In this document: positions 42,983-52,000 of the stretch, piece after piece
Layout: every line of letters starts with the position of its first letter
How positions within the stretch are numbered: the first letter of the stretch is position 1
Assembly (NCBI GenBank): GCA_963711465.1
Contig: CAVQEG010000001.1
Span: 372,001 to 436,000 of the forward strand
Direction: 5' to 3'
DNA length: 64,000 nt
Source of the DNA: CAVQEG01 sp963711465
GTDB lineage: Bacteria > Bacteroidota > Ignavibacteria > OLB7
Notes under the pieces: model-generated
The model's database searches: none
What the model saw: only the letters and a program-made list of their open reading frames with translations
What the model was told of the DNA's origin: nothing
Program-made: the position numbers and the translations under genes

Positions 42983-43543
42983 ATGCCGCGAGCTGGAAAC
43001 AGAACGCGACCGGAGATGGAGATCCGGATCTCGGGACTGGCCGACGGAGACTATCCGTTTGAATTCGAGACGGCGCCGGAGGCGATCGGTCTCGAAGGAT
43101 TCGTCGGCACGGTTCGCGTTGGCGGATCTCTCCGCAAGTCGTCCAATCAGTTCTTTCTCACCGGCCGGGTGATCGGCACGTACGTCTCCCAGTGCGACCG
43201 CTGCCTTGTCGAGGTTCGTCAGGAGATCGACGTACCGATCAACGTGTACTATATCACGGCTGACGAGGCGTCGGCATCGGCACAGGAGGAGGCGGAAGTG
43301 GAGGTACGGACGCTCCATCCCGATGAGCACGCGATCGTGCTCGACGAGGAGGTTCGCCAGAGCATCTCGGTCGAAATGCCGGTGAAGGTGTTGTGCAGAG
43401 AGGAGTGCCGCGGACTGTGCCCCAACTGCGGGGCGGATCTCAATCAGGGAGAATGCGGATGTTCCAGCGAGGACATCGATCCTCGCTGGACGCGGCTGGC
43501 AGAGCTGTTCAAGGGGCGTGGCAGCGGGGACCAGGAGGGGTGA
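42983..43543 (+). CDS. yceD: YceD/DUF177 family protein
   Basis: 186 residues from the ATG at 42983 (an ATG at 43016 is also possible). The DUF177 features are present: VGGSLRKSSNQFFLTGRVIGTYVSQCDRCLVEV, then LDEEVRQSISVEMPVKVLCREECRGLCPNCGADLNQGECGC with the Cys cluster. Family members are linked to 23S rRNA accumulation and almost always precede rpmF, as here (60 bases). The usual downstream plsX-fabH is absent in this genome region. Confidence 0.9.
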   Translation: MPRAGNRTRPEMEIRISGLADGDYPFEFETAPEAIGLEGFVGTVRVGGSLRKSSNQFFLTGRVIGTYVSQCDRCLVEVRQEIDVPINVYYITADEASASAQEEAEVEVRTLHPDEHAIVLDEEVRQSISVEMPVKVLCREECRGLCPNCGADLNQGECGCSSEDIDPRWTRLAELFKGRGSGDQEG

Positions 43544-43603
43544 GCGTGTGCTGAGGCGAGGTGGACGCATGCAACGAGCAACCAAACCATAGACGGTACA
43601 ACG

Positions 43604-43789
43604 ATGGCGCATCCAAAACGGAAGATTTCCAAGTCGCGGCGTGACAAGCGCAGGACGCACTACAAGATCGCGAGCCCGAAGTTCGGTCAGTGCCCGAACT
43701 GTGGGGAACTCAAGCAGCCGCATACCGCGTGCACGAGCTGTGGGTACTACAACGGTCGGGTGATACTCCGCACGCACGAGACGACGTGA
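43604..43789 (+). CDS. rpmF: 50S ribosomal protein L32
   Basis: 61-residue zinc-ribbon ribosomal protein. MAHPKRKISKSRRDKRRTHY is the conserved L32 N-terminus, and the two CxxC pairs (CPNCGELKQPHTACTSCGYY) form the zinc site, so this is the Cys-containing (C+) paralog. It is transcribed with yceD. Confidence 0.97.
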   Translation: MAHPKRKISKSRRDKRRTHYKIASPKFGQCPNCGELKQPHTACTSCGYYNGRVILRTHETT

Positions 43790-43867
43790 CATCGTTCTTC
43801 CTGCCGCGGCTGATGCGGCGGGAACCTGCAGTCGGTCCAATCGTCCACGTCGTTCTCGAGGCAGAAA

Positions 43868-44332
43868 ATGTCACACAGGGCAATCCACAAGGTGGTGGCT
43901 GGTCTGGCGCGTGCCAGGCAGATGGAGCGGGTGGCCACCGAGCACTACAACCACGCACGTCACCGTTTGAAGGTGCCGGCGGTTACGTCGGTTCTCGACA
44001 AGATCGAGAGCGACCACGTTCGCATGATCCAGCTCGTCGATCGCGAGCGGGAGCGGCTGCAGGCCGAGGCGGGCGAGGGCTTCTTCGGTGAGGCCGCCGA
44101 ATCGTTCTCCCGCGCGTTCACCGACGTCGTCGGACACCTGCCGGCGATCTTTATCGAAGCCGAGACCAATCCGACGCCGGACACACTGCTGCGCATTGAA
44201 CGCCATCTGCTCGAGCAGTACGAATCGGTGCTCGAACTGGCGCAGGAGGAGCAGACGCGCGAGGTGCTCGGTGAGCTCATCGGCGTGTGCCGCGACCACA
44301 TCAACGCGATTACCGCGGTCGACCGGATCTGA
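43868..44332 (+). CDS. Small four-helix protein of unknown function
   Basis: 154 residues, almost entirely amphipathic helix, without signal or membrane segment. Segments such as ERVATEHYNHARHRLKVPAVTSVLDKIESDHVRMIQLVDRERERL and LLRIERHLLEQYESVLELAQEEQTREVLGELIGVCRDHINAI resemble ferritin-like or hemerythrin-like bundles, with E-x-x-x-H spacing in two helices (ESDHVRM; RDHINAI). Metal binding is therefore possible but unproven. It follows rpmF by 78 bases and precedes a small membrane protein gene by 32 bases. Confidence 0.7.
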   Translation: MSHRAIHKVVAGLARARQMERVATEHYNHARHRLKVPAVTSVLDKIESDHVRMIQLVDRERERLQAEAGEGFFGEAAESFSRAFTDVVGHLPAIFIEAETNPTPDTLLRIERHLLEQYESVLELAQEEQTREVLGELIGVCRDHINAITAVDRI

Positions 44333-44364
44333 TCGATCCCGCCGTCGCTCCGACCGCACGTGCC

Positions 44365-44580
44365 ATGATCCGCTCGCCGTTCCTGCGCCATCTCTTGGCG
44401 AACCTCCGCATTACCTTCTTCCTCATCATCGCTGCGGTCGGCGTCGTGGTCGGCTATGCCCTGTGGATGCATCAAACGGCTCACTGGGAAATCGTCGGCT
44501 TCGTCGCCGTCGGTATGACGCTCAGTTCGATCATCAACGCCTGGTATGATCGCAGGCGTCGCCCATCCGACGATTCCTGA
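44365..44580 (+). CDS. Small two-helix membrane protein
   Basis: 71 residues from the ATG at 44365. Two transmembrane helices are predicted (NLRITFFLIIAAVGVVVGYALWM and EIVGFVAVGMTLSSIINAWY) with a basic C-terminal tail (DRRRRPSDDS), suggesting both ends in the cytoplasm. No family recognised. It is closely spaced with the genes on either side, in an apparent rpmF-distal operon ending with cutA. Confidence 0.65.
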   Translation: MIRSPFLRHLLANLRITFFLIIAAVGVVVGYALWMHQTAHWEIVGFVAVGMTLSSIINAWYDRRRRPSDDS

Positions 44581-44619
44581 GCGATCCACTCGCAACCATT
44601 CCGCACTGCCGCCACGTCA

Positions 44620-44940
44620 ATGAACGCGATCCTCGTGCTCTCGACCGCGCCGTCGACCGATGACGCGCACCAGCTCGCCCGGACACTCGTCGAGGAGCGA
44701 TTGGCGGCCTGCTGCAGCATTGTTCCCGGCGTGAGTTCGATCTATCGATGGCAGAATTCAGTCGAACGGTCTGACGAGTGCCTGATGCTGATCAAGACGT
44801 CGCGTGAGCACTACGAGGCCCTGCGCACAAGAATTCTGTCGATGCATCCGTACGACGTTCCCGAAATCCTGGCGGTGAACCTCGACGCAGGCGATCCGTC
44901 CTACCTCTCCTGGCTGGCCGCATCGCTCGGTGCACCCTGA
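44620..44940 (+). CDS. cutA: Divalent cation tolerance protein CutA
   Basis: 106-residue trimeric ferredoxin-like protein. The CutA1 signature is complete: STAPSTDDAHQLARTLVEERLAACCSIVPGVSSIYRW, CLMLIKTSREHYEALRTRILSMHPYDVPEILAVNLDAGDPSYLSWL. Implicated in copper and other metal tolerance; biochemical role unsettled. Its 3' end overlaps the convergent FecR-like gene by 40 bases. Confidence 0.95.
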   Translation: MNAILVLSTAPSTDDAHQLARTLVEERLAACCSIVPGVSSIYRWQNSVERSDECLMLIKTSREHYEALRTRILSMHPYDVPEILAVNLDAGDPSYLSWLAASLGAP

Positions 44941-46205
44941 GCGCTCCCCGACGCTCCATCATTGCCACCATCGACGCGTGCGTTGCCGACCTCTTCTGAC
45001 CCGTCCTCCGTTCCGGAGGCAATCTGCCCGTTCGCTTCCTTCGACCGCTCTGCCAGAGCCGCCAGTTTCGCCTCCAGTATCTCCCCTTCGGTCATTCCAA
45101 CCGAACGGTACACCGTCGCGCACAACGCGAGCATCAGCCGGCGCTGCTGCGGCAGTTGCCGGGCAGCCACGGTGTAGAATCTCGACGCTTCGTTGTAGAA
45201 CCCGAGGCGCTGGTAGTGGGCACCGATCAACATTGCCAGTGCCGGATTGTCGTTGCCAAGCTCGAGCCGAATGCTGGACTCACCGCTCTCTGCGCGTGGC
45301 CCCAGGACGTCATCGGCTGGATGGAACCTCGCCGATACTGTGCGGTTCGTATCGCCTGCGTCCGCAAGTGTCCAGGTGTAGTGCACACCGGGAAACAGAT
45401 GTGCCGCGGCATCCTGCCACACGAACGAGGTATCGCGAGTCCGCGTTCGAAGGACGACCTGGCCAAGTTCGTTGACGACGCGAATGGCAAACGTGTCGAC
45501 GCCATCGTGCCTCAGCCACCGGAATTCCAGAGGTGCGCGAAGGACGGTCGTGCTTCGCGGTTGCAGAATGAGCAGCGTGTCGGGCAGCGCACCGATCTGC
45601 CGTTGCAGCTGCGCTGCCGCGGAGGCGATGATCGACCCATCGTCGACGGTCGCCGAGTCGCTGCGATCTGCCGCCAGCCGACCGATCCCAGTGAGGTCAC
45701 CGCCAGTCGAGTCTCCGTTCGACCGCGACGCGGACTGCAGTGTTTCCGCGGCCATCATCGAGTCGACCTCCGGACGCAGGTCGTCCAGCTCCAGCAGCGA
45801 CCGTTCGACCGCTGCATTGCTGCGGTCGCCGGCAGCGTCGACAATCGTTGAATACCGCAGCCGGCGTCGGCCCCGGAAATGAACGATCGCTCCATTGACC
45901 GACAGCTCAATGCTGCCACCGCGCCCCACTTCGACAATGATGTTCGAGTCGAGCCTGCGCGGTACCGACGCTGCCTCTTCGACGCTGTCGTGTTGCAGGT
46001 GGACGGACCCCTCGAAGCAGACGATGCGGACGTCGCGCGGGATCGAATCCGGTGCCGCCATGGTATCTGGTGCTGCCATCGAATCGGCCGTTGCCGTGGC
46101 GTCACCGACGTCGGCGGCTGCCGGCTGGGCGACGATCGGTCGTGCGACGGCGATTGTCACAACCGCCAGCATGGCTGTCGCCAACGGGAAACCGAAGCGT
46201 CTCAT
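44901..46205 (-). CDS. FecR-domain-like periplasmic protein
   Basis: 434 residues with a signal peptide (FPLATAMLAVVTIAVARPIVAQ). Residues about 45-110 resemble a FecR domain (VRIVCFEGSVHLQHDS, SNIIVEVGRGGSIELSVNGAIVHFRGRRRLRYSTIV). Residues about 215-300 look like an FN3/FecR-associated sandwich (LRAPLEFRWLRHDGVDTFAIRVVNELGQVV), and 320-385 form TPR-like helices (IGAHYQRLGFYNEASRFYTVAARQLPQQ). The C-terminus is disordered. FecR proteins often regulate ECF sigma factors, but none is adjacent; without it a structural role is as likely. The ATG at 46205 gives the signal peptide. Confidence 0.7.
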   Translation of the reverse strand: MRRFGFPLATAMLAVVTIAVARPIVAQPAAADVGDATATADSMAAPDTMAAPDSIPRDVRIVCFEGSVHLQHDSVEEAASVPRRLDSNIIVEVGRGGSIELSVNGAIVHFRGRRRLRYSTIVDAAGDRSNAAVERSLLELDDLRPEVDSMMAAETLQSASRSNGDSTGGDLTGIGRLAADRSDSATVDDGSIIASAAAQLQRQIGALPDTLLILQPRSTTVLRAPLEFRWLRHDGVDTFAIRVVNELGQVVLRTRTRDTSFVWQDAAAHLFPGVHYTWTLADAGDTNRTVSARFHPADDVLGPRAESGESSIRLELGNDNPALAMLIGAHYQRLGFYNEASRFYTVAARQLPQQRRLMLALCATVYRSVGMTEGEILEAKLAALAERSKEANGQIASGTEDGSEEVGNARVDGGNDGASGSAQGAPSDAASQER

Positions 46206-46460
46206 GAGGGTGAATGCGTGGTCGGATTGAATGAATTTTAAATTCGATGCGAACCGGCAATCCAACCGCTGGTATGATGTTCCGCAGTCGGTAAATTGGC
46301 GCGGTCGGGGCGGTGAACTGAGCGTGCGGAGCTCGAAGGAGCGCGGGTTGTGTAGTCCCTATCGAATCCGTACTCTCTCGGCACTCACCCCGGACATAGT
46401 CCGAGCACACGTCTCTGTATCTCCGACGGTTTCTTCACTCGGTCGCGCAGTTCATTATTC

Positions 46461-47270
46461 GTGCCATGTCCGGCTGGTACGTCCCGTCCTCCACGTTCAA
46501 TCCGTTCAGGCGAATCGTTGCTGAACCACTCCGAATCCGCTTCCGCGTCCGATAGTTTCGTCTCGGTGCTTGCGCATGCCGAGGAACTCATCGATGCCGG
46601 GGACAAGCGCAAGGCGCGGTATCTGCTGACGCAATTCGTTGAACGCAAGACGATCGACGCGAGCATTCTGCCGGCGCTCGCGGCGCTCTATCTTCGCATC
46701 GGCAAGCCCGATCAGGCCGTCCGCACCATCACTCGTGCAATAGAGAACGACGAAGACAACGCCGATCTTCACAACACGCTGGGGTTGATCTTCGCGCTGC
46801 TCGGTCGGGAGGAGGAGAGCCGAGTGGAATTCGAGAGCGCGATCCGGCTCGAGCCGGACAATCCCGAAGCGCTTCGGAATCTCGCCTTCGTCTTTCATCG
46901 GGCCGGCGACAGGATGCGCGCCTACGCCACCATCGTCCGTTGCGCCCATGCCACGCCGTTGTCGGTCGAGCTTCGGCTCATTGCCGGCACCCTGCTCGAA
47001 ATGGATGGTCGTCTCGACGAGGCCGCCAGCTGCTATCAGGAGGTCGTCGATCTCAGCGGTGTGAACGAACAGCTCCAGCTGGCGCACCAGCGCCTGGTGT
47101 CGATCGGTGATCACGGAATGCGCATGGCGTTCGAAGAAGTGGTCGCACAGCTCGCCCGAGAAGTAGAGGCCGCAGGGCTCGCCATCGAGCGTATCACCGA
47201 CGCTCCGGATTGCCGGACCATCGACCCGGACGTCGAGCCGCAGTCGGCCGACGCGCACGACGTGCACTGA
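46461..47270 (+). CDS. Tetratricopeptide-repeat protein
   Basis: About 269 residues from a GTG at 46461; the N-terminus before SDSFVSVLAHAEEL is atypical and a TTG at 46518 may be the true start. No signal peptide. TPR helices are clear (ASILPALAALYLRIGKPDQAVRTITRAIENDEDNADLHNTLGLIFALLGREEESRVEFESAIRLEPDNPEALRNLAFVFHRAGD, given here as one continuous run of three repeats in outline). It is a cytosolic protein-interaction scaffold of unknown partner. Divergent from the FecR-like gene and followed by tRNA-Lys. Confidence 0.78.
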   Translation: MPCPAGTSRPPRSIRSGESLLNHSESASASDSFVSVLAHAEELIDAGDKRKARYLLTQFVERKTIDASILPALAALYLRIGKPDQAVRTITRAIENDEDNADLHNTLGLIFALLGREEESRVEFESAIRLEPDNPEALRNLAFVFHRAGDRMRAYATIVRCAHATPLSVELRLIAGTLLEMDGRLDEAASCYQEVVDLSGVNEQLQLAHQRLVSIGDHGMRMAFEEVVAQLAREVEAAGLAIERITDAPDCRTIDPDVEPQSADAHDVH

Positions 47271-47343
47271 ACATGCTCGCCGGCACAGGTGGCTGTTGCC
47301 GCCGGAATTCACCGCTACGCCACATTCTCTAACACACTGCCCG

Positions 47344-47373
47344 TTGGTCAGTCGTCGCCCGTTCCCGATATTG
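47344..47373 (+). promoter_or_regulatory. Promoter of tRNA-Lys
   Basis: TTG (47344-47346), 20 bases, GATATTG (47367-47373), one base off TAnnTTG, ending five bases before the mature tRNA 5' end. Confidence 0.5.
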
Positions 47374-47378
47374 TCCGC

Positions 47379-47451
47379 GCTTCCTTAGCTCAATTGGTAG
47401 AGCAACTGACTCTTAATCAGTAGGTTGGGGGTTCGAGTCCCCCAGGGAGCA
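47379..47451 (+). tRNA. tRNA-Lys (anticodon CTT)
   Basis: 73-base cloverleaf. Acceptor GCTTCCT pairs with AGGGAGC, the anticodon stem ACTGA/TCAGT encloses CTCTTAA with anticodon CTT, and the T-arm contains GGTTCGAGTCC. The discriminator is A and CCA is not encoded. A T-tailed hairpin follows immediately. Confidence 0.96.
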
Positions 47452-47454
47452 CAA

Positions 47455-47490
47455 GAAGCCCGGCGCATCCGCGTCGGGCTTCATTTTTTT
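47455..47490 (+). terminator. Intrinsic terminator of tRNA-Lys
   Basis: GAAGCCCGGCGC pairs with GCGTCGGGCTTC (one G-T pair) around ATCC and is followed by ATTTTTTT. Confidence 0.9.
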
Positions 47491-47597
47491 GCGGGGGATT
47501 GGCGTATCGGAGGACACAATAATGCGATGGTTTTGACGCAGCTACGCGTTGGACGAAGCCACGTCCGGTTCGATCGATTGTGTGACAGTCGGCGGAC

Positions 47598-47744
47598 GTT
47601 TTCCACAACCGTCCGGTCGGTGACCCTCTTCGATCTGCGACGATCGCAGGGGTTCGGGGTGCCTTGGGGAGAAGGGGTGGATAACCGCGCCCCCTGCGGT
47701 GGAAAACCGCACGAATACTGAGGATGATGGACGTGGAAAAGTGG
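47598..47744. repeat. Cluster of DnaA-box-like GTGGAWAA repeats
   Basis: Direct repeats GGTGGATAACCGC (47676-47688) and GGTGGAAAACCGC (47698-47710) start 22 bases apart. An inverted copy GTTTTCCACAACCG lies at 47598, and GTGGAAAAGTGG at 47733. Two of these are one mismatch from the DnaA box TTATCCACA. No AT-rich unwinding stretch is obvious. The 47491-47758 part of the gap holds nothing else I can identify. Confidence 0.45.
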
Positions 47745-47758
47745 TGGGAAAGAATCCG

Positions 47759-47790
47759 TTGGAAGCAGTGGCGGCGCAGGCGTACGTTTG
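47759..47790 (+). promoter_or_regulatory. Promoter of the orphan small RNA
   Basis: TTG (47759-47761), 21 bases, TACGTTTG (47783-47790): a full match to the Bacteroidota TAnnTTTG -7 element with correct spacing. It predicts a start near 47797, directly before a folded region and terminator. Confidence 0.6.
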
Positions 47791-47796
47791 TTCTGC

Positions 47797-47923
47797 GGTT
47801 ACGATGGGACGGGCGGTCCGGCGGCACGTGAGATTGGGCCCGTGCTTCGCGCCACGTCCCGTAGCGCGCTCTGACGTCAGATTATGCCCCGGTTCAATGC
47901 TCCCGAACCGGGGCAATTTTTTT
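47797..47923 (+). ncRNA. Candidate structured small RNA of about 125 nt
   Basis: No protein frame fits. TACG-AT-GGGACG (47800-47811, two-base bulge) pairs with CGTCCCGTA (47855-47863), enclosing a GCACG (47824) / CGTGC (47841) hairpin. A perfect palindrome TCTGACGTCAGA (47870-47881) follows, then a T-tailed hairpin. The promoter lies just upstream and the next gene on the right is on the opposite strand, so this is a free-standing transcript rather than a leader. I do not recognise it as 6S RNA, RNase P RNA or tmRNA. Confidence 0.5.
47886..47923 (+). terminator. Intrinsic terminator of the small RNA
   Basis: GCCCCGGTTC pairs with GAACCGGGGC around an AATGCTCCC loop and is followed by AA and seven T. 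On the opposite strand it lies beyond the desaturase stop but lacks a T-tail there. Confidence 0.9.
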
Positions 47924-47960
47924 GTGGCAGAGAATCGATCGACGTGAGTCGCCTGAGGAC

Positions 47961-48893
47961 TCAGGAAACGGCGACTTCTTCAGAGGTGTGGCGCTCTGTG
48001 ACCACCGGGGTCGGCGCTGAGGTCTCGCGCGCGGTCGACATCCGGCGGAGCCGCATCGACTTCGTGCGGAAGCGCGGAACGAACGGCGACAGGATGTAGC
48101 TGCGGATGTTGTACCACCAGAAGCTTCGCTCCAGTAGAACCGGGTCGATGTGGTGCTCGATCTTCGCGTGTGCCTCCGGCGTCAGACTCCAGTGCAGTCC
48201 CGCACGATGATGGTGAATCGTGTGATACCCGTTGTTGAAGAGCATCTTGTTCAGGAACCCAACGAAGTTCCGCGAGTGATTCCACTCCGACTCCTCGTCG
48301 GCATGCACGTGCTGGATGTAGTTGAAAATCAGCACGCTGAAGAGCGCGAACTGCTGCGGTATCACGATGTAGAGCAGAGCCTTCTTCCAGTCCACCAGCA
48401 GTCCGATTCCAATGAATGCCACCAGAACGACGTACTGCAGAATGCAGTGGATGAACCGGCCGCGGTCGTTACGCCACAGGTCCCGGAGATAGCCCATAAT
48501 CGCGCGCTGTTGAAAGTACCCGCTGATCGTCGGGTAGGTCAGCAACGTGACCATGTTGTTGGCCTCACTGTAGCGGTAGGTAATCGTGTGGTCTCCCTCG
48601 CGGTTGTTCAACACATGGTGATTCTTGTTGTGCGTCGGAACCCATGCGAACGCCGGGAAGCCGTAGAACATGGTGATCCAGTAGTCGGTCAGATCGTTGA
48701 GCACTGCGCTCCGCCAGATCGGAAGGTGGTTGTGATTGTGAGCAATCACCGCCACCGAGACTGCCATGAACAGTGCGATCGGATAAAGGATCGGGTTGAC
48801 ATCGCCGATTACCCACTGCAGCGGAAGCAGGGCAGTCGTGATGGCCATGTAGACGAGCGTGCGGCGATCAGCAGAATAGCGCAGTATGGACAT
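47961..48893 (-). CDS. Membrane fatty-acid desaturase/hydroxylase family enzyme
   Basis: 310 residues, di-iron membrane enzyme. The three histidine boxes are His52-Asn-His54-Asn-His56 (AHNHNHLP), His88-Asn-Lys-Asn-His92-His93 and His224-Thr-Ile-His227-His-His. An extra QHVHADEE precedes the third. Hydrophobic segments flank them (ILYPIALFMAVSVAVI, FIHCILQYVVLVAFIGIGLLV). This is the FA_desaturase layout that introduces double bonds or hydroxyls into acyl or related chains; the exact substrate is undetermined. A charged, disordered C-terminal tail follows. It is monocistronic and convergent with the small RNA. Confidence 0.88.
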   Translation of the reverse strand: MSILRYSADRRTLVYMAITTALLPLQWVIGDVNPILYPIALFMAVSVAVIAHNHNHLPIWRSAVLNDLTDYWITMFYGFPAFAWVPTHNKNHHVLNNREGDHTITYRYSEANNMVTLLTYPTISGYFQQRAIMGYLRDLWRNDRGRFIHCILQYVVLVAFIGIGLLVDWKKALLYIVIPQQFALFSVLIFNYIQHVHADEESEWNHSRNFVGFLNKMLFNNGYHTIHHHRAGLHWSLTPEAHAKIEHHIDPVLLERSFWWYNIRSYILSPFVPRFRTKSMRLRRMSTARETSAPTPVVTERHTSEEVAVS

Positions 48894-49054
48894 ACGGGTC
48901 GGAACGAGTGGGACGTGAGCAGGTCTGAAAAGGTGCCCGGACTGAATCGGTCCGGCAGAGAATGAACCCGCAAAGATAGGGACCCACGAGGTTTCTCAGC
49001 AGTCACTGGCGGAGTATCTCGATTTCTGCCTCTCCTGCGGATTCTCCACCTCGC

Positions 49055-52000
49055 CTACTGCACCACCACGAGCGGAGTGGCGTCCGAACCATAGGGTGAA
49101 TCGACGATCAGCGTATAGGTGCCGGACGGAACACCATCGAGGTCGAGATCGATCTCGTGTCTGCCGGCGGTGAGCAGTCGATCCGCGATGAGCGTCCGAG
49201 TGACTCCCGCCACGTCGAGGATCGACACACGCACGTGCAGCCAGTCGGCGAGAAACAGCCGCAACGTGGTCCGATTCGACGAAGGATTCGGAATGACCTT
49301 CTCGATATGCGGTCTCGAAGCCAGCCACAACCCGCGCTCAAAGCAGTTGCCGATGATCGTGAACGAGCCGTTGTTCGTGTCGACGTCGAACAGATCGCTC
49401 CTCATCGCAAATCCGCTGAACAGCAGCGGGGTCTCGAACCGGGGTCCACTGACCGATCGACACTCGAGCGCCGCCAGTTCGCCAGGATGCGATCCGTCAT
49501 AGGTGCCCTCGATCCGAATCCGTCGCATCGCCGAGGTCGAATCGACGACGTCACCGATTATCGTCGCACCCTCGACCGAGCGGACATCCAGCACCGAAGC
49601 GTCGACGAGCATTTCGACCGTCCACGGCTGCGGCAGCAGCCCGGCCATCGCAACCGTATCGTCGCTCGCGATGGTGATGGGAATTCGGACATTCGTATTC
49701 GCAACCGCAGAGTCGTCGGGAAACGTTGCGACGACGCCGATCCGTTCATCGCGAACTCCATGAAGTCCCAACGGTCGAGAGATTCCGCACGTGGTGTCGG
49801 TAAGTGTCAGGGTCTGCCGTGATTCACCGACCGGTGTCGCTGTGAACGTCATCGTCAGGACCAGCGAGGATCCGACGGATACATCCACCTGCCCGGAGGG
49901 CTGAATCGCGAACGGGACGGACGCGGGCGGAATGTTCAACGTCACGTTGGACGTACCCGTGTTGGTCACCGTCACGGTTCGTGTTGCGGTGACGCCGGCG
50001 TCGACGTATCCGAATTCCACCACGTCGTCCGAAAGCTCGTAGTCGGTGTGCAATCGCACTCCGGAGAGCGCGATCGTGCTCGTGCCGCCGGAAGCATTGG
50101 TCGTGAGTTCGAGCGAGGCGGTCGACGCTCCGTCCGCGGATGGCGCATACCGCGCGGGAAACGTCGCCGTCTGTCCCGGCACGATCGTCGTCGGAGTCGG
50201 AATTGCAACGGAGAAGGACCCGTCGGCGTCTCCCATGACCGCTGCGTCCATGATGATCAGATCGCTGCCGCCCGTATTCGTGATCGACACCACCGTGTCT
50301 CGTTCCGATTCGCTGCAGCGGATCGGTTCGAACGTCAGATCGTCGATCGTGATCTCAGGCGTCCGATCGACTTCGCGAAGAGGAACGTCGATGGTCGCCT
50401 CGGAGCAGTGCGGCGTGAACGCGAGGCGAAGAACGCCATCGTAGAATCCGCCGGAGGGAGGTCCCGATATGCGGATCGCAAGATGGATCTCCTGATCGGG
50501 AGCAATGTTCAGAGGCAATTGGCCGGACAGCACGCTCACGCGGCCATCGACCGGTGTGAATCCCGCGCTGATGATTGCAAGCGGCAGCGTGCCGGTGTTC
50601 TTCACGACCGCGAACGTATCTCGCGGATAGACGACGTCGGGCCGATCGGGCAGCAGCAGCAGTCGATCGGCCTCGAGTCCGATCGAGTCCCGATAGCCGA
50701 AGACGGTCCATCGGGCGATGCCCCTGGACGTCGCCAGGTCGATCACGGCCCGCTTCGAGCCACGCGCCGCTGGTGCCAGTCGAATTCCGATTCGCCCGGT
50801 ATCGAGACCCCCGGGCTGAATCGTAAGCGGTGCCGCGTTCGACGGCACGGGCGTAAGGAGTTCGAACCCCTCGCCGTTCGATACGATGGTGGCGCCAGTG
50901 ACTTCGAGCGGCACCGAATCGTGGTTCACGAGGGTAAGGACCGAATCGATCACGTCCTGGCAGAGCATCGTGTCGAGTCGCAGCGTGTCCAGCACCACCA
51001 GCGGCTGGTCGAGACCGACGCCGTAGAGCTGCGTGGGCGTCGCGGCGCATTCGGATGCGATGCCGAAGTCGAGACGTGCCGAAATGCGGCCGACGTCAGC
51101 AGGCGCGAACCGGAGCGTCACATCGAGACATCCGCCCGGCGCGAGGATGAACGGACCGCCACCAGCGACGATCGAAAACGCACCGCCGCCACCCTGTATC
51201 GACGCGGTTCCACGCAGTTCGCCGCTGCCGTGATTGCAGAGCGACGCAACAACGACGCTGTCACGCGAGGCAGAGACAGCCGTCGGCTCGAATGCAATCG
51301 TGCTCAGCGTTTCGACACCGCAGGGATCGATTCCGATGCCGCTCAACTGCGTGGTGTCACGCGATCCGCACGCGTCCTGGACGACGAGGCGCGCCGATCG
51401 CATACCTGTCGCAGCGGGCGCAAATCGGATTTCGACGACATGGCACTGGGTGGGATCGATGGACGTGGAGGGAATGCCGGAGACGGGGGTGAATTCAGAT
51501 GCGTCCGGGCCGATCGTCCACGCTGTGTCGATCCAGCCGGACGCCGCTCCGTCGTTGCAGGCAAACGCTGTCACCGCCGAGTCGCGTGCTGCGCCCACGG
51601 CGATCACGCCCATGTCGACGCGGTCGACGGTCCGAAGTCGTGCGCTGTGAACGGCGAACGGTCCGCCGACGTCGACAGCGGCGGCAGGGAGGAGGATTTC
51701 ACGAATTCGATCGCCAGCGGCATCGGGAACGTAGATGCGATCGGAATCGGACTCCAGAAGCCACGGTCGCTGCAGCTGCGCAAGCCGCGCCGGACCGCCA
51801 TCGCCGGCGCTGACCGACTGCCCGGTACCCGCAAGCGTCGTGATCACGCCGCTGCGGCGGTCGATCTGCCGGATGCGGTGATTGCCGACGTCAGAAACAA
51901 ACACATCGTCGCCGACCACCGCGACTCCGACCGGATCGTCAAAGGTCGCATTCAACGCGCTGCCGCCGTCGCCGCTGAACCCGGAAGCGCCCGTGCCTGC

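Noticed and set aside
47731..47750. MraZ box (GTGG repeats)
   Set aside because: The GTGG repeats recall MraZ sites, but spacing is irregular and no mraZ or cell-division gene follows.
47417..47827. 136-codon minus-strand frame ending LPGGLEPPTY
   Set aside because: It runs through the tRNA-Lys gene; this C-terminal peptide is a familiar artefact of reading tRNA genes in reverse.
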